Below are positions 36,016 to 43,441 of a stretch of 64,000 nt of DNA, piece after piece (position 1 is the first letter of the stretch; every line of letters begins with the position of its first letter). The stretch spans positions 38,651-102,650 of the forward strand of contig QEKJ01000008.1 in the NCBI GenBank assembly GCA_003096535.1, read 5' to 3'. The notes beneath the pieces were generated by a model. It did no database searches. It saw nothing but the letters and a program-made list of their open reading frames with translations, and was not told the origin of the DNA. The stretch is from Agathobaculum butyriciproducens (GTDB lineage Bacteria > Bacillota > Clostridia > Oscillospirales > Butyricicoccaceae). A program made the translations under genes and the position numbers.

Positions 36016-36146
36016 TCATGTCCTTTCTGCTTTTTCATTCTGCTACCCATTATAGCACAGTGTGCAGAAAAAGACGATACTGCGCCCTTCATTCTCATAA
36101 TAAGAATTTATAACAGAAATAATATATTGTTTTTCGCAAATCATAC

Positions 36147-36175
36147 TTGACAATCCACTGTTTTGCGAATATACT
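36147..36175 (+). promoter_or_regulatory. Consensus promoter of the trpB T-box transcript
   Basis: TTGACA and TATACT are exactly 17 bases apart, giving a transcript that starts near 36182, just before the T-box leader. Confidence 0.8.
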
Positions 36176-36207
36176 GTGACCATACCAAGTAAACCAACAC
36201 AAACCAA

Positions 36208-36480
36208 TGACGAAGACGAGTAGCAGGGAGACCGAACCTCCAAGAGAGCCGCAGGCGGTGTGATTGCGGCAGGCAAGGACCGTGTGAATGGACTTCAGCA
36301 GGGCAAGGCGAACGGCTTCGGCCAAGTAACTGCGACGGGGACTCCGCCCGTTATCAGGGGAGCGCGCATTGTTTGATGTGTGAGCAGAGTGGACGCAGTT
36401 TGCGTCAATCTGGGTGGTACCGCAAGAGCGTATTCGCTCCTGTCCCAAGAGAAATCTGGGACAGGAGCTTTTTATTTTGT
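36208..36480 (+). promoter_or_regulatory. Tryptophan-specific T-box riboswitch
   Basis: The leader has the T-box core GGGTGGTACCGC at 36412-36423. A 12-base terminator stem (GCTCCTGTCCCA / TGGGACAGGAGC, 36436-36468) with a T tract follows. In Stem I, AGTA at 36219-36222 and GAA at 36286-36288 form the loop-E pair. The triplet after GAA is TGG (36289-36291) followed by A, so the specifier reads the Trp codon. Uncharged tRNA-Trp would stabilise the antiterminator and turn on the tryptophan synthase gene. The bulge that pairs with the tRNA end reads UGGU. Confidence 0.9.
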
Positions 36481-36550
36481 AAAACAAATTGAGAGTGAAA
36501 CTATTCACCATCTCTCCACTCTATCTGAAATTTGTAAAGGAGAAATCACC

Positions 36551-37918
36551 ATGGCTAAGATCCCCCACAGACTTTATTTGACCGAAGACCAGATGCCCAA
36601 GCAGTGGTACAACCTGCGGGCGGACATGAAGGAAAAGCCGGACCCGCTGATTCATCCGGGCACGCACCAGCCGCTGCCGGAAGAAGCGCTGTATCCCATC
36701 TTCTGTCAAAAGCTGGCGCACCAGGAGCTGGACAACGACACCCGCTACATTGATATCCCCGAGCCGGTGCTCGATATGTATAAGCTGTACCGTCCGTCTC
36801 CGCTGTGCCGCGCGTACAATCTGGAGAAGGCGCTGGACACCCCGGCTAAGATCTACTACAAGTTTGAGGGCAACAACACCTCGGGCAGCCACAAGCTGAA
36901 TTCCGCGATCGCACAGGCGTACTACGCCAAGGAACAGGGCCTCAAGGGCCTTACCACCGAGACCGGTGCCGGTCAGTGGGGTACTGCACTCTCTGAGGCA
37001 TGCGCTTACTTCGGACTGGATTTGAAGGTATTCATGGTTAAGGTCTCCTACGAGCAGAAGCCGTTCCGCAAGGCCATCATGCAAACCTTTGACGCGAATG
37101 TAACGCCGTCTCCGTCCAATACGACCGAGGCAGGCCGCGCTATTCTGGCACACGATCCGACCACCGGCGGTTCGCTCGGCTGTGCGATTTCTGAGGCCGT
37201 AGAAGTGGCTACTACGCACGAGGGTTACCGCTATGTACTCGGCTCCGTGCTCAATCAGGTGCTGCTGCACCAGTCCATCATCGGTCTGGAGAGCAAGCAG
37301 GCTATGGAAATGCTCGACGAGTATCCGGATATCGTGATCGGCTGTGCCGGCGGCGGCTCCAACCTCGGCGGCCTGATTTCCCCGTTCATGCAGGATAAGC
37401 TGCTCGGCAAGGCCGACCCGCGCATCATCGCGGTGGAACCGGCCTCCTGCCCGTCGCTTACCCGCGGCAAGTATGTTTACGATTTCTGTGATACCGGCCA
37501 CGTTACGCCGCTCGCACGGATGTATACGCTCGGCAACGGCTTCATGCCCGCGCCCAACCACGCAGGCGGCCTGCGCTACCACGGCATGAGTCCGATCCTC
37601 TCCAAGCTGTACCACGACGGTTATATGGAGGCGGTTTCGGTCAAGCAGACCGATGTATTCGACGCGGCAGTTCAGTTCGCCAAGGTGGAGACCATTCTTC
37701 CGGCGCCGGAGTCCAGCCACGCCATCCGCGCCGCAATCGACGAAGCGCTCAAGTGCAAGGAGACCGGCGAAGCTAAGACCATCTTGTTCGGTCTGACCGG
37801 TACCGGCTACTTTGATATGGCAGCATACGAGGCGTATCACAACGGCACCATGCGCAACCACATTCCCACCGATGAAGAGCTGCAGATCGGCTTCGATACC
37901 ATTCCGCCGCAGGAATAA
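36551..37918 (+). CDS. trpB: Tryptophan synthase beta chain, TrpB2 type
   Basis: PLP enzyme of 455 residues that joins indole and serine to form tryptophan. The length and N-terminal extension (RLYLTEDQMPKQWYNLRAD, then the P-rich segment) mark the TrpB2 branch. FEGNNTSGSHKLNSAIAQAYY near residue 110 contains the PLP Lys, TETGAGQWG near 139 the catalytic Glu loop, and GCAGGGSNLGG near 264 the phosphate-binding Gly loop. No trpA or other trp gene is adjacent, so it probably salvages free indole. AAAGGAG precedes the ATG, and the T-box leader upstream places it under tRNA-Trp control. Confidence 0.93.
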   Translation: MAKIPHRLYLTEDQMPKQWYNLRADMKEKPDPLIHPGTHQPLPEEALYPIFCQKLAHQELDNDTRYIDIPEPVLDMYKLYRPSPLCRAYNLEKALDTPAKIYYKFEGNNTSGSHKLNSAIAQAYYAKEQGLKGLTTETGAGQWGTALSEACAYFGLDLKVFMVKVSYEQKPFRKAIMQTFDANVTPSPSNTTEAGRAILAHDPTTGGSLGCAISEAVEVATTHEGYRYVLGSVLNQVLLHQSIIGLESKQAMEMLDEYPDIVIGCAGGGSNLGGLISPFMQDKLLGKADPRIIAVEPASCPSLTRGKYVYDFCDTGHVTPLARMYTLGNGFMPAPNHAGGLRYHGMSPILSKLYHDGYMEAVSVKQTDVFDAAVQFAKVETILPAPESSHAIRAAIDEALKCKETGEAKTILFGLTGTGYFDMAAYEAYHNGTMRNHIPTDEELQIGFDTIPPQE

Positions 37919-37966
37919 AACGCAATATAAGGTATATGGCAGACCTCCAATTTCTCTGCTGTATAT

Positions 37967-37999
37967 AGCCGCCTGTTCCCCCACAGGCGGCTTTGTTTT
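37967..37999 (+). terminator. Terminator after trpB
   Basis: AGCCGCCTGT pairs with ACAGGCGGCT (ten bases), followed by TTGTTTT. Confidence 0.85.
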
Positions 38000-38048
38000 G
38001 CCGAAAACAGGTTTCCGAAAAAACTTTCAAAAAATCTGAAAATAATTG

Positions 38049-38077
38049 TTGACATTAGGCCCCACCCGTGATATTAT
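38049..38077 (+). promoter_or_regulatory. Promoter of tRNA-Arg
   Basis: TTGACA and TATTAT are 17 bases apart, about 58 bases before the mature tRNA end. Confidence 0.6.
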
Positions 38078-38141
38078 AATAAGGCAGTCAGCGAGAACGA
38101 CAAAACGAAACGCCGACAGCGAAGGAAAATAGATCTTGTAT

Positions 38142-38218
38142 GCGCCAGTAGCTCAGCTGGATAGAGTGTTTGGCTACGAACCAAAAGGTCGGGGGTTCGA
38201 ATCCCTTCTGGCGTACCA
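38142..38218 (+). tRNA. tRNA-Arg (anticodon ACG)
   Basis: A 77-base cloverleaf with encoded CCA. The acceptor arm GCGCCAG / CTGGCGT ends in a G-U pair. The anticodon stem TTTGG / CCAAA encloses the loop CTACGAA, so the anticodon is ACG. The T arm contains TTCGAAT. Its 3' part is the core of the island attachment site. Confidence 0.95.
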
Positions 38219-38266
38219 GATCAACCGGTTATTTCGTAAGAAATGACCGGTTTTTCTTATTTTCTG
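38173..38266. repeat. Left attachment site (attL) of the genomic island, 94-bp direct repeat
   Basis: Identical over 94 bases to 51029-51122. It covers the anticodon loop to the 3' end of tRNA-Arg, plus the tRNA terminator hairpin. This left copy keeps the tRNA intact. Confidence 0.9.
38223..38256 (+). terminator. Terminator of tRNA-Arg, inside attL
   Basis: AACCGGTTATTTC and GAAATGACCGGTT pair around GTAA (one mismatch), followed by a T-rich tail. Confidence 0.75.
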
Positions 38267-38290
38267 TACAAATAGAAATCGAAGAAAAAA

Positions 38291-38313
38291 TTTTTACCGT
38301 CTATTTACCGTCC
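38291..38313 (+). repeat. Left arm-type repeat pair (TTACCGTC)
   Basis: Two TTACCGTC motifs 11 bases apart. The 23-base segment matches 50892-50914 near the right end at 21 positions. The position just inside attL fits integrase arm-binding sites; no integrase gene is seen to confirm this. Confidence 0.5.
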
Positions 38314-38320
38314 ATGCGGA

Positions 38321-38366
38321 CATAGCAAAAGCCTCAGACATTTTATCGTCTGAGGCTTTTGCTATG
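38321..38366. terminator. Large perfect hairpin inside the left end of the island
   Basis: A 19-base perfect inverted repeat (CATAGCAAAAGCCTCAGAC and complement) with an eight-base loop. It ends in GGCTTTTGC and could work as a bidirectional terminator shielding the island from the tRNA transcript. Confidence 0.6.
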
Positions 38367-38398
38367 TCTCTCTTTTGTTAAAAGTGGTTTTTCAAATC

Positions 38399-38428
38399 GA
38401 TAGCGTATAATCAAGTTCGCAAAAGCAA
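38399..38428 (+). repeat. 30-bp direct repeat, left copy
   Basis: Identical to 50855-50884, starting GATAGCGTATAATC. It sits directly before the IS256 remnant on the left and directly after the pseudo-ATPase gene on the right. Confidence 0.8.
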
Positions 38429-38450
38429 ATAGGCAATAGACAAGCCATCA

Positions 38451-39362
38451 GGGCTCCTGTAAAATGATAGTTGTCGAAAAAATCATGATATAAAGGAGAG
38501 ACCCTAATGGCTCACAAAAAGAATACCACAAATCTGACAGAATTGCTACTGCAATGTGTGACGCAGCCGGATCCGATGTTGAGTATGCTGGAATGGCTGT
38601 GTACAGAACTGATGGAGGCAGAGGTCAATCAGCAGCTGGGAGCAGAGAAAAGCCAGCGCACGGACGGCAGGAGCGGCTACCGCAGCGGTTATCGTCCACG
38701 CCGCTTGGATACCCGGATGGGAACAATGTACCTCATGGTGCCCAAGGTTCGTCAGGGCGGCTACATTCCGTTCTTCGTCACGGAGTGCAAGCGCAGTGAA
38801 GCCATGCTCGTACAGGTGGTTCAGGAAGCCTTCGTGCAGGGCGTGTCTACCCGGAAAATGGAGAAGCTGGCGCATAGCCTCAGCATTGAAAATCTATCCA
38901 GAAGCCAGGTCAGTGAGATGACAAAAGGACTGAATGAGCAGGTCGAGGAGTTCCGTAATCGCTCTCTTGCCGGTACGGTGTACCCGGTTTTGTGGGTGGA
39001 CGCACTGTATGAAAAAGTTCGTGTAGATGGCAGAATTGTTAGCATAGTGGTACTTATCGTGTGCGGTGTGGACGAAAATGGACATCGAGACATCATCGCC
39101 GTTGAACCCATGACCGATGAATCCAGAAGTTCCTATGGAGTGCTGTTTCAGAATCTGAAGGACCGTGGTCTGTCCACGCCCAGGCTTATCATTTCAGATG
39201 CTCACTCTGGGTTGGCTTCGACAATCCGTGAGTCCTTTTCCGGAGCCTCATGGCAGCGCTGCAAGGTGCATTTCATGCGGAATATTCTGGCCTATGTGCC
39301 GCAGAAAGAGAAGAAATCCTTCGCTGAGACACTCAAGGGAATCCGGCTGGCGCCTACGGCGG
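38451..39362 (+). mobile_element. IS256-family element, 5' part only
   Basis: Starts at a candidate terminal sequence (GGGCTCCTGTAAAATGATAG) and contains the truncated transposase gene described separately. The right end and terminal repeat are missing; at about 39362 the sequence switches to an IS3-type fragment. Confidence 0.65.
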
Positions 39363-39379
39363 GGATAATCCTTCTCTAA
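38507..39379 (+). pseudogene. Truncated IS256-family (mutator-type) transposase
   Basis: 290 codons remain of a normal length near 400. The N-terminal part (ELMEAEVNQQLGAEKSQRTDGRSGY) and two catalytic Asp residues are present (VLWVDALYEKVRVDG near residue 165; IISDAHSGL near 232). The alignment to the family ends after LKGIRLAPTA, and the last few codons belong to the neighbouring IS3 fragment. The catalytic Glu is lost, so the protein is inactive. Confidence 0.85.
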
Positions 39380-39580
39380 GCCATAGAACATTTCATTTTT
39401 CAGCCTGCCGAAGAAGGTCTCCATAATGCAGTTGTCATAGTAGTTGCCCTTTCGGGACATAGATTGAATAATTCCATACTTTTGAAGTTCGCTCCGGTAA
39501 AATGCGTGCTAGTACTGCCAGCCCTGATCTGAGTGCATAATCAAATCTTGTACAGAAGGAAATCGTTCAAACGCTTTATG
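39363..39580 (-). pseudogene. IS3-family transposase (OrfB) internal fragment with nonsense codon
   Basis: On the minus strand the fragment reads KAFERFPSVQDLIMHSDQGWQY, then a TAG stop at 39509-39511, then HAFYRSELQKYGIIQSMSRKG and METFFGRLKNEMFYGLEKDY. This is the DDE region of IS150-like IS3 transposases. Both ends are missing. Confidence 0.8.
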
Positions 39581-39763
39581 CATTATACACAGTACAGAGG
39601 CTTGGCTCAGGTGACAAACTGGGTGAAGTTTAAGTTTGCTGCTATGAATTTGAAAAAGTTAGCGATATGGAAATGGAAGGATTATTTCCGTTTCTTGCTT
39701 TTGACTTGTTCTAAATATGATAGAAACCCAATTGTAGCTTAATGCGCAACCGGGTTTCTTGAC
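39581..39763 (+). pseudogene. IS1182-like transposase C-terminal fragment
   Basis: HYTQYRGLAQVTNWVKFKF and MNLKKLAIWKW correspond to the C-terminal end of IS1182-type transposases; the stop is at 39740-39742. ACCGGGTTTCTTGACAAACT downstream looks like the element's right terminal region. Everything upstream of the last 55 or so codons is absent. Confidence 0.6.
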
Positions 39764-39771
39764 AAACTAAG

Positions 39772-39797
39772 ACGCGGCACACGATGTGCCGCGCCTT
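39772..39797 (-). terminator. Hairpin downstream of the sugar transport operon
   Basis: CGCGGCACA and TGTGCCGCG pair around a short loop. On the minus strand a broken T-rich stretch follows. It is probably the end of the minus-strand operon, but a weak one. Confidence 0.4.
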
Positions 39798-39838
39798 TCA
39801 TTAGGGGGGATTGGTTTAATAAACAAGAAGAAATGGTG

Positions 39839-40873
39839 TTATTTTGCTGCCAGTGCTTCTTCAGTGAACTGATCTGCATTATCTGCATTAACCGTAGTCA
39901 TCGGAACACTTACAAAGTTCTTGCAGGGAGCGCCATCCAGAAATTCCAGTTCATCAGTGGTGCCATCTACCATATGACGCATCATATCGAGTGCAGCTTT
40001 GGCTTCAACCTGTGCATCCTGATACAGATCTGCATATTCCACACCATCCGTGATCCACTGGCTGGTGGAAGCGCCGATACCGACCAGCGTAAAGTTGGTA
40101 GCGTCCAGACCAAGAGCCTTCATGCTTTCCACGATGCCCTGCGTCTGCATATCACTCTGGGTTGCTACGCCGTCAAAGCCGCCAACGCCGTACTTCTGGA
40201 TCCAGTCTTCGAAAATACTCTGTGCGAGAGTAGCCTCGTTGCGCTCTACATAGTTGACCTCGAGAATTTCAACGTCCGGGCGGTTTGCCGCGAACCAGTC
40301 CTGCAGGCCCTTCAGGCGGCCTGCGGCGTTGTCCTGACCATACGGCAGGCAGATAACACAGATTTTTGCGCCATCCTTCAAGCCGGGGGACATAGCTTCC
40401 GCTAGCTGAGCACCGATTGCTTCCTCCGAGCTGCCCGCGTAGCAGAAATCAAGATCCTTGCTGGAATCCGAAATCTGCGGTACGATGTTGACAAAGCCAA
40501 CCTTAACATCCTTCTGCTGGAACTGCATCAGCATATCCGGCACGGAAAACAGTGGCTGGCAGAGGATAGCATCGATGTTCTTCTGAGCCAGTGCTTCGGT
40601 GGCTTCAATATAGCCGGTAACGTCCATCATACCGTTCGGGCTGGCGTTCAGTGCTTCAACCTCAAAGCCGTATTCCGGACCATGCTCAACGATTGCGTCA
40701 TTCAGACGTTTGCAGTAATCATCATTCCACGCAGCGGAGATATAACCGAGCTTGTTGAGTGCCTGCTCACCGTCTGCGGAGTCACCGCCGGAGGAGCTGC
40801 CGCCCCGTCCACATGCTGCCAGGGAGAGTGCTACGCTTGCCGCCAATAATGTCGCCAGTAATCTCTTTTTCAT
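39839..40873 (-). CDS. Sugar ABC transporter substrate-binding lipoprotein (RbsB-like)
   Basis: 344 residues. The signal peptide ends in the lipobox LAAC with Cys21, then a Gly/Ser linker. The mature part is a periplasmic-binding-protein type I fold: LGYISAAWNDDYCKRLNDAI at the first strand-helix, QKNIDAILCQPLF, and GGFDGVATQSDMQTQGIVE near the second lobe. The family binds pentoses, hexoses, inositol or autoinducer-type ligands; the ligand here is unknown. It is the last gene of the minus-strand island operon, 57 bases after the permease gene. Confidence 0.9.
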   Translation of the reverse strand: MKKRLLATLLAASVALSLAACGRGGSSSGGDSADGEQALNKLGYISAAWNDDYCKRLNDAIVEHGPEYGFEVEALNASPNGMMDVTGYIEATEALAQKNIDAILCQPLFSVPDMLMQFQQKDVKVGFVNIVPQISDSSKDLDFCYAGSSEEAIGAQLAEAMSPGLKDGAKICVICLPYGQDNAAGRLKGLQDWFAANRPDVEILEVNYVERNEATLAQSIFEDWIQKYGVGGFDGVATQSDMQTQGIVESMKALGLDATNFTLVGIGASTSQWITDGVEYADLYQDAQVEAKAALDMMRHMVDGTTDELEFLDGAPCKNFVSVPMTTVNADNADQFTEEALAAK

Positions 40874-40930
40874 TCTTTTTCCTCCGTTCTCTTTCTCATG
40901 GTTCTATCATAAAATCCGTATACAAGCAGT

Positions 40931-41917
40931 TTAACGCTTTTTCGTGGATTTCATAATCGCATTGCGAGTGAAGATATCGAGCAGTACCGCGATCAGAATA
41001 ACGATACCCTTTACAACCTGCTGCCAGAATGCGTTGACACTGCACAGGTTCATAACATTGTTGATAATACCTACAACATAAATACCTACGATGGACATAG
41101 CCACGTTGCCGATGCCGCCTGCCATGCTGGTGCCGCCGAGTACGCTGCCGATGATGGCCTCAAACTCGAAGTTTACGCCGCCTGCCGGCAGACCGCTGTT
41201 GGTACGGCCTGCATACAGAATACCGGCGAAGGCACACATCAGGCCCATGATAATGTAGTTGACAAATACCTGACGCTTTACGTTGATACCGGATGCGCTT
41301 GCTGCTTCCGGGTTGCCGCCGATGGCGTACAGATAACGGCCGTGAGAGGTGCGGGTCATAACAAACAGCATGATTGCGGTTGCTACCAGTACAACGATCA
41401 GTAGCATCGGAAAGCCGCGGATATTGCCCTGACCGAGGAATACGATCGAACTGCTGACACCGTAAACCGGAGCGCCGCCTGCTACCAGATAAGCAAGACC
41501 ACGAACTGTCATCTGGGTGGCCAGTGTAACGATAAAGGGCATCAGGCCAATATAGCTTGCAAAGTAACCGTTGATCGCGCCGATGATCATACCGCAGAGG
41601 ATAGCAGCAATAACGGCCATCAGCGTGCTGCCGGTCTGTGCGTAGATAACCGCAACAATAACGCTGCAGAATGCTACGTTGGAGCCAGCGGAAAGGTCAA
41701 CACCGCCGCCAATTAGCAGTCGGGTCATGCCGAGTGCAATGATTGCGTAAACGCCGACATTTCGCGCTACGCTCATCAGGTTGGAGCCGGTAAGGAATTC
41801 CGGCGAAAGGATGGTGCCGATGATCAGGCAGAGGATCAGAATCAGTACAACACCGAATTTACTGTATAGTTCCGCAACAGATGCGCCTTTGAACAATCCT
41901 TCTTTTTTCTTATTCAT
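40931..41917 (-). CDS. Sugar ABC transporter permease (RbsC-like)
   Basis: A 328-residue BPD_transp_2 family permease with eight to ten hydrophobic helices. LIGGGVDLSAGSNVAFCSV and AIGGNPEAASASGINV are conserved family blocks, and GGTSMAGGIGNVAMSIVG lies near the C-terminus. The start overlaps the ATPase stop as ATGA, with GGAGG upstream, so the two are translationally coupled. Confidence 0.92.
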   Translation of the reverse strand: MNKKKEGLFKGASVAELYSKFGVVLILILCLIIGTILSPEFLTGSNLMSVARNVGVYAIIALGMTRLLIGGGVDLSAGSNVAFCSVIVAVIYAQTGSTLMAVIAAILCGMIIGAINGYFASYIGLMPFIVTLATQMTVRGLAYLVAGGAPVYGVSSSIVFLGQGNIRGFPMLLIVVLVATAIMLFVMTRTSHGRYLYAIGGNPEAASASGINVKRQVFVNYIIMGLMCAFAGILYAGRTNSGLPAGGVNFEFEAIIGSVLGGTSMAGGIGNVAMSIVGIYVVGIINNVMNLCSVNAFWQQVVKGIVILIAVLLDIFTRNAIMKSTKKR

Positions 41918-43389
41918 TTTTGAACCTCCGATGCCAGAGTCATGATCTTTTCCTGCGTAATGCCGTCTTCTTTATGCAGGCAGCCGTTGATCTGTCCCTC
42001 ACACATGACCATCACGCGGTCGGACAGGTTGATGACTTCCTCCATTTCGGACGAAACAAGAATTACGCCTACCCCTTGCTTTGCCAGATCAATAATGATG
42101 TTGTAAATCTCCCATTTTGCACCGATATCGATACCTCGGGTCGGTTCATCGAGGATGAGCACTTTGGGATCCATCAGCAGCCACTTGCACAGGATCAGCT
42201 TCTGCTGATTGCCGCCGGACAGGAAGTTAGCCATCGTGGACAGTGAACTGGTCTTAACCGACAGACGCTTGGAAGCAGAATCTGCGATTTCGTGCTCTTT
42301 CTTTACATCCAGGATACCGCCCTTGGAACGACGGTACAGCGACGGCAGCATGATGTTCTCCTCTACCGAGCGGCAGAGCACCAGACCGTCGTCCTTACGG
42401 CTTTCGGTCGCCATTACAATATCGTGCTTAATGGCATCGCGTACACAGCGGATTTTGATTTGCTGACCTTCTAAGTATATCTCGCCGGACTCACATGGAT
42501 CAAGTCCGAAAATCGAACGCATGGTCTCGGTACGGCCGGCGCCAACGATACCAGCGAAGCCGAGGATTTCGCCCTTGTGCAGCTGGAAGGAGATGTCCTT
42601 TACCTTGGCACCGTTATTGAGGTTTTTGACCTCCAGCAGAACATCGCCGTAGCCGATGTCCTTGGGCGGGAACAGGTTGGTCATTTCGCGGCCTACCATC
42701 ATCTTGATCAGCTCGGGACGGCTGAGTTCACCAATCGGCTTGGCGCCGATATACTGACCATCACGGAGGACGGTAACTTCATCTGCGATGGTGTATACCT
42801 CATCCAGCTTGTGCGTGATGATAATAATGGTGATGTTTTCACGCTTGAGAGCACGGATGAAGTCGTACAGCATCTCGATCTCGTTCTGAGAGATGGAGGA
42901 AGTCGGTTCGTCCATGATAACAAGCTGTGCGTTAAACGAGATAGCCTTGATGATTTCAATCATCTGAATATCTGCAGTTTTGAGCATCTTGATCTTGGTG
43001 CGAGGATTGTAATTGAGTCCCCAGCGGTCAAAGATCTTCTGGCAAGAATCGTACATGGTTTTCCAGTCGATCGCACCCGCTCTGGTTTTCGGATAGCGGC
43101 CGACGAATACGTTTTCCGCAATGGAAAGTTCCTTGATCGGGCTGAGTTCCTGATAGATCATCGAGATGCCCGCGTTTACCGCTTCCTTTACTGATTTGAA
43201 GTGGACTTCCTGTCCGTTAAACAGGATCGTACCGCTGTCAGGAGGCTGTTGACCGAACAGGATTTTCATCAGTGTAGATTTGCCTGCGCCGTTTTCTCCC
43301 ATTAGTGCGTGGACAGTACCCTTTTCCACTTTCAGGTTCACGCCGTCGAGGGCTTTCACACCCGGGAACGATTTCGTGATGTCCCGCAT
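41914..43389 (-). CDS. Sugar ABC transporter ATPase with two nucleotide-binding domains (RbsA/MglA-like)
   Basis: 491 residues from the first ATG. NBD1 has Walker A GENGAGKST near residue 33, an LSVG-type signature that has drifted, and Walker B LVIMDEPTSSIS near 158. NBD2 has the family's usual degenerate Walker A (GIVGAGRTETM), signature LSGGNQQKLILCKWLL near 392 and Walker B LILDEPTRGID. The ATG lacks a ribosome site; an in-frame ATT 18 bases upstream (43407) has GGAGGG six bases before it and would restore the usual N-terminus (about six more residues). The gene follows the hydrolase gene by about 50 bases. Confidence 0.92.
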   Translation of the reverse strand: MRDITKSFPGVKALDGVNLKVEKGTVHALMGENGAGKSTLMKILFGQQPPDSGTILFNGQEVHFKSVKEAVNAGISMIYQELSPIKELSIAENVFVGRYPKTRAGAIDWKTMYDSCQKIFDRWGLNYNPRTKIKMLKTADIQMIEIIKAISFNAQLVIMDEPTSSISQNEIEMLYDFIRALKRENITIIIITHKLDEVYTIADEVTVLRDGQYIGAKPIGELSRPELIKMMVGREMTNLFPPKDIGYGDVLLEVKNLNNGAKVKDISFQLHKGEILGFAGIVGAGRTETMRSIFGLDPCESGEIYLEGQQIKIRCVRDAIKHDIVMATESRKDDGLVLCRSVEENIMLPSLYRRSKGGILDVKKEHEIADSASKRLSVKTSSLSTMANFLSGGNQQKLILCKWLLMDPKVLILDEPTRGIDIGAKWEIYNIIIDLAKQGVGVILVSSEMEEVINLSDRVMVMCEGQINGCLHKEDGITQEKIMTLASEVQK

Positions 43390-43441
43390 TTCCAGTATCG
43401 TGCTAATAGGAATCCCTCCAATCTTTTTCCTCTAAAAGCGC

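Noticed and set aside
37837..38055. Minus-strand ORF of 72 codons between trpB and tRNA-Arg
   Set aside because: Overlaps the trpB end and its terminator, has no ribosome site and no family resemblance.
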